Program-made: the position numbers and the translations under genes | Origin: Methanomassiliicoccaceae archaeon UBA370 | GTDB lineage: Archaea > Thermoplasmatota > Thermoplasmata > Methanomassiliicoccales > Methanomethylophilaceae | Reading direction: 5' to 3' | DNA: 64,000 bases | Assembly: GCA_002505345.1 (NCBI GenBank) | Contig: DAUY01000016.1 | Coordinates: 1 to 64,000 of the forward strand | Shown: piece by piece, positions 63,712 to 64,000 of the stretch | Numbering within the stretch: position 1 is the stretch's first letter | Layout of the letters: every line of letters starts with the position of its first letter | The notes under the pieces: generated by a model | Databases searched by the model: none | What the model was told of the DNA's origin: nothing | What the model saw: the letters and a program-made list of their open reading frames with translations, nothing else

Positions 63712-63756
63712 TATTCCGCCCCGGATTCGGACGGACGGACAGAGGAATGGGCCTCT

Positions 63757-63999
63757 TTAGAGGTCGCTTTCTTTGTATTTTTTCAGTTTCTTTTGTTTCT
63801 CCTCGTTGAAGTTATCGACGAGACCTTTTTTGAACTGGCTATAGAAGTTGTTGACATAGATGAAAGAATACAGGACTGATGTGACGCCCATCAGCAGAAT
63901 GTAGCTGCCGTAAGTGATCAGCACCTTCGAGAAATCCATGTGCAGGTATGCCAACAGCGTTATCAGAAGCATGAAGAAAGTGATGGCCAGCACGCTCAT
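63757..63999 (-). CDS. small membrane protein at the window edge
   Basis: 80 aa visible, two hydrophobic helices (ITFFMLLITLLAYL and ILLMGVTSVLYSFIYV) then a charged tail ending EKQKKLKKYKESDL. ATG at 63999 sits one base from the window end, so the gene may extend further. No family recognised. Confidence 0.55.
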   Translation of the reverse strand: MSVLAITFFMLLITLLAYLHMDFSKVLITYGSYILLMGVTSVLYSFIYVNNFYSQFKKGLVDNFNEEKQKKLKKYKESDL

Positions 64000-64000
64000 G

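Noticed and set aside
1..64000. CRISPR arrays, rRNA genes, insertion sequences, integrase or att sites
   Set aside because: None found on reading the repeats and predicted proteins across the window.

Overview
The window is a dense stretch of a methanogenic archaeal chromosome, most likely from Methanomassiliicoccales (Thermoplasmata lineage). Archaeal markers are the 20S proteasome beta subunit, aIF6, ribosomal proteins L31e, L39e and S19e, PDCD5-like protein, replication factor C large subunit, Taw1, aCPSF1, archaeal LeuRS, a 7S SRP RNA and TATA-type promoters. Methanogenesis marker protein 2 and an MptE-like pterin enzyme point to a methanogen. UAG is almost absent as a stop (only the HxlR gene uses it among the stops I read), as expected in a pyrrolysine-using lineage. 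The order-level assignment is an inference.

Layout. 1-2000: an AT-richer accessory patch with an SDH-type Clp-fold serine proteinase, a 70-aa protein and a Fic/Doc toxin with a possible antitoxin. 2000-14500: BASS transporter, tRNA-Ser, nitroreductase, SfsA, an HprK-like P-loop protein, HxlR regulator and flavoproteins; a reverse-strand operon ABC ATPase - zinc-ribbon membrane protein - RfcL - Taw1; an aldo/keto reductase homologue; a sodium/solute symporter with its tiny accessory protein; a MazG-like hydrolase; SRP RNA. 14500-25500: methanogenesis marker 2, a wHTH regulator facing class III ribonucleotide reductase, CorA, site-2 protease, MptE, DUF373, and the conserved S19e-PDCD5-L39e-L31e-aIF6 operon. 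25800-31700: phosphate uptake (PstB, fused PstC-PstA, a circularly permuted PstS, and a divergent AbrB-PhoU regulator). 31700-36500: UbiX, LeuRS, then a tandem RHH protein with an FtsZ-like protein lacking its C-terminal half. 36500-44500: an aryl-acid module (IorAB, ferredoxin, flavoprotein, two PaaK ligases, an ACT protein, and a degenerate EF-Tu/SelB-like protein). 44600-51600: methyltransferase, cysteine-cluster protein, hydrolase, flavoprotein, archaeal phosphoglycerate mutase, two pilin-like proteins, U32 peptidase. 51700-55400: type IV pilus-like ATPase and membrane platform with a cysteine-rich partner. 55400-64000: DUF2085, class II ribonucleotide reductase, a decayed aquaporin gene, proteasome beta, aCPSF1, rubrerythrin, TPR protein, nucleoside deoxyribosyltransferase homologue, DUF2188 and a membrane protein at the edge.

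The most notable points are the circularly permuted PstS, the truncated FtsZ-like protein behind twin operator palindromes, the GTPase-dead elongation-factor homologue inside the PaaK operon, an apparent one-base frameshift at the start of rfcL, the aquaporin pseudogene, and convergent gene pairs that abut exactly on TGATCA or TAATCA. No rRNA, insertion sequence or CRISPR array was seen.
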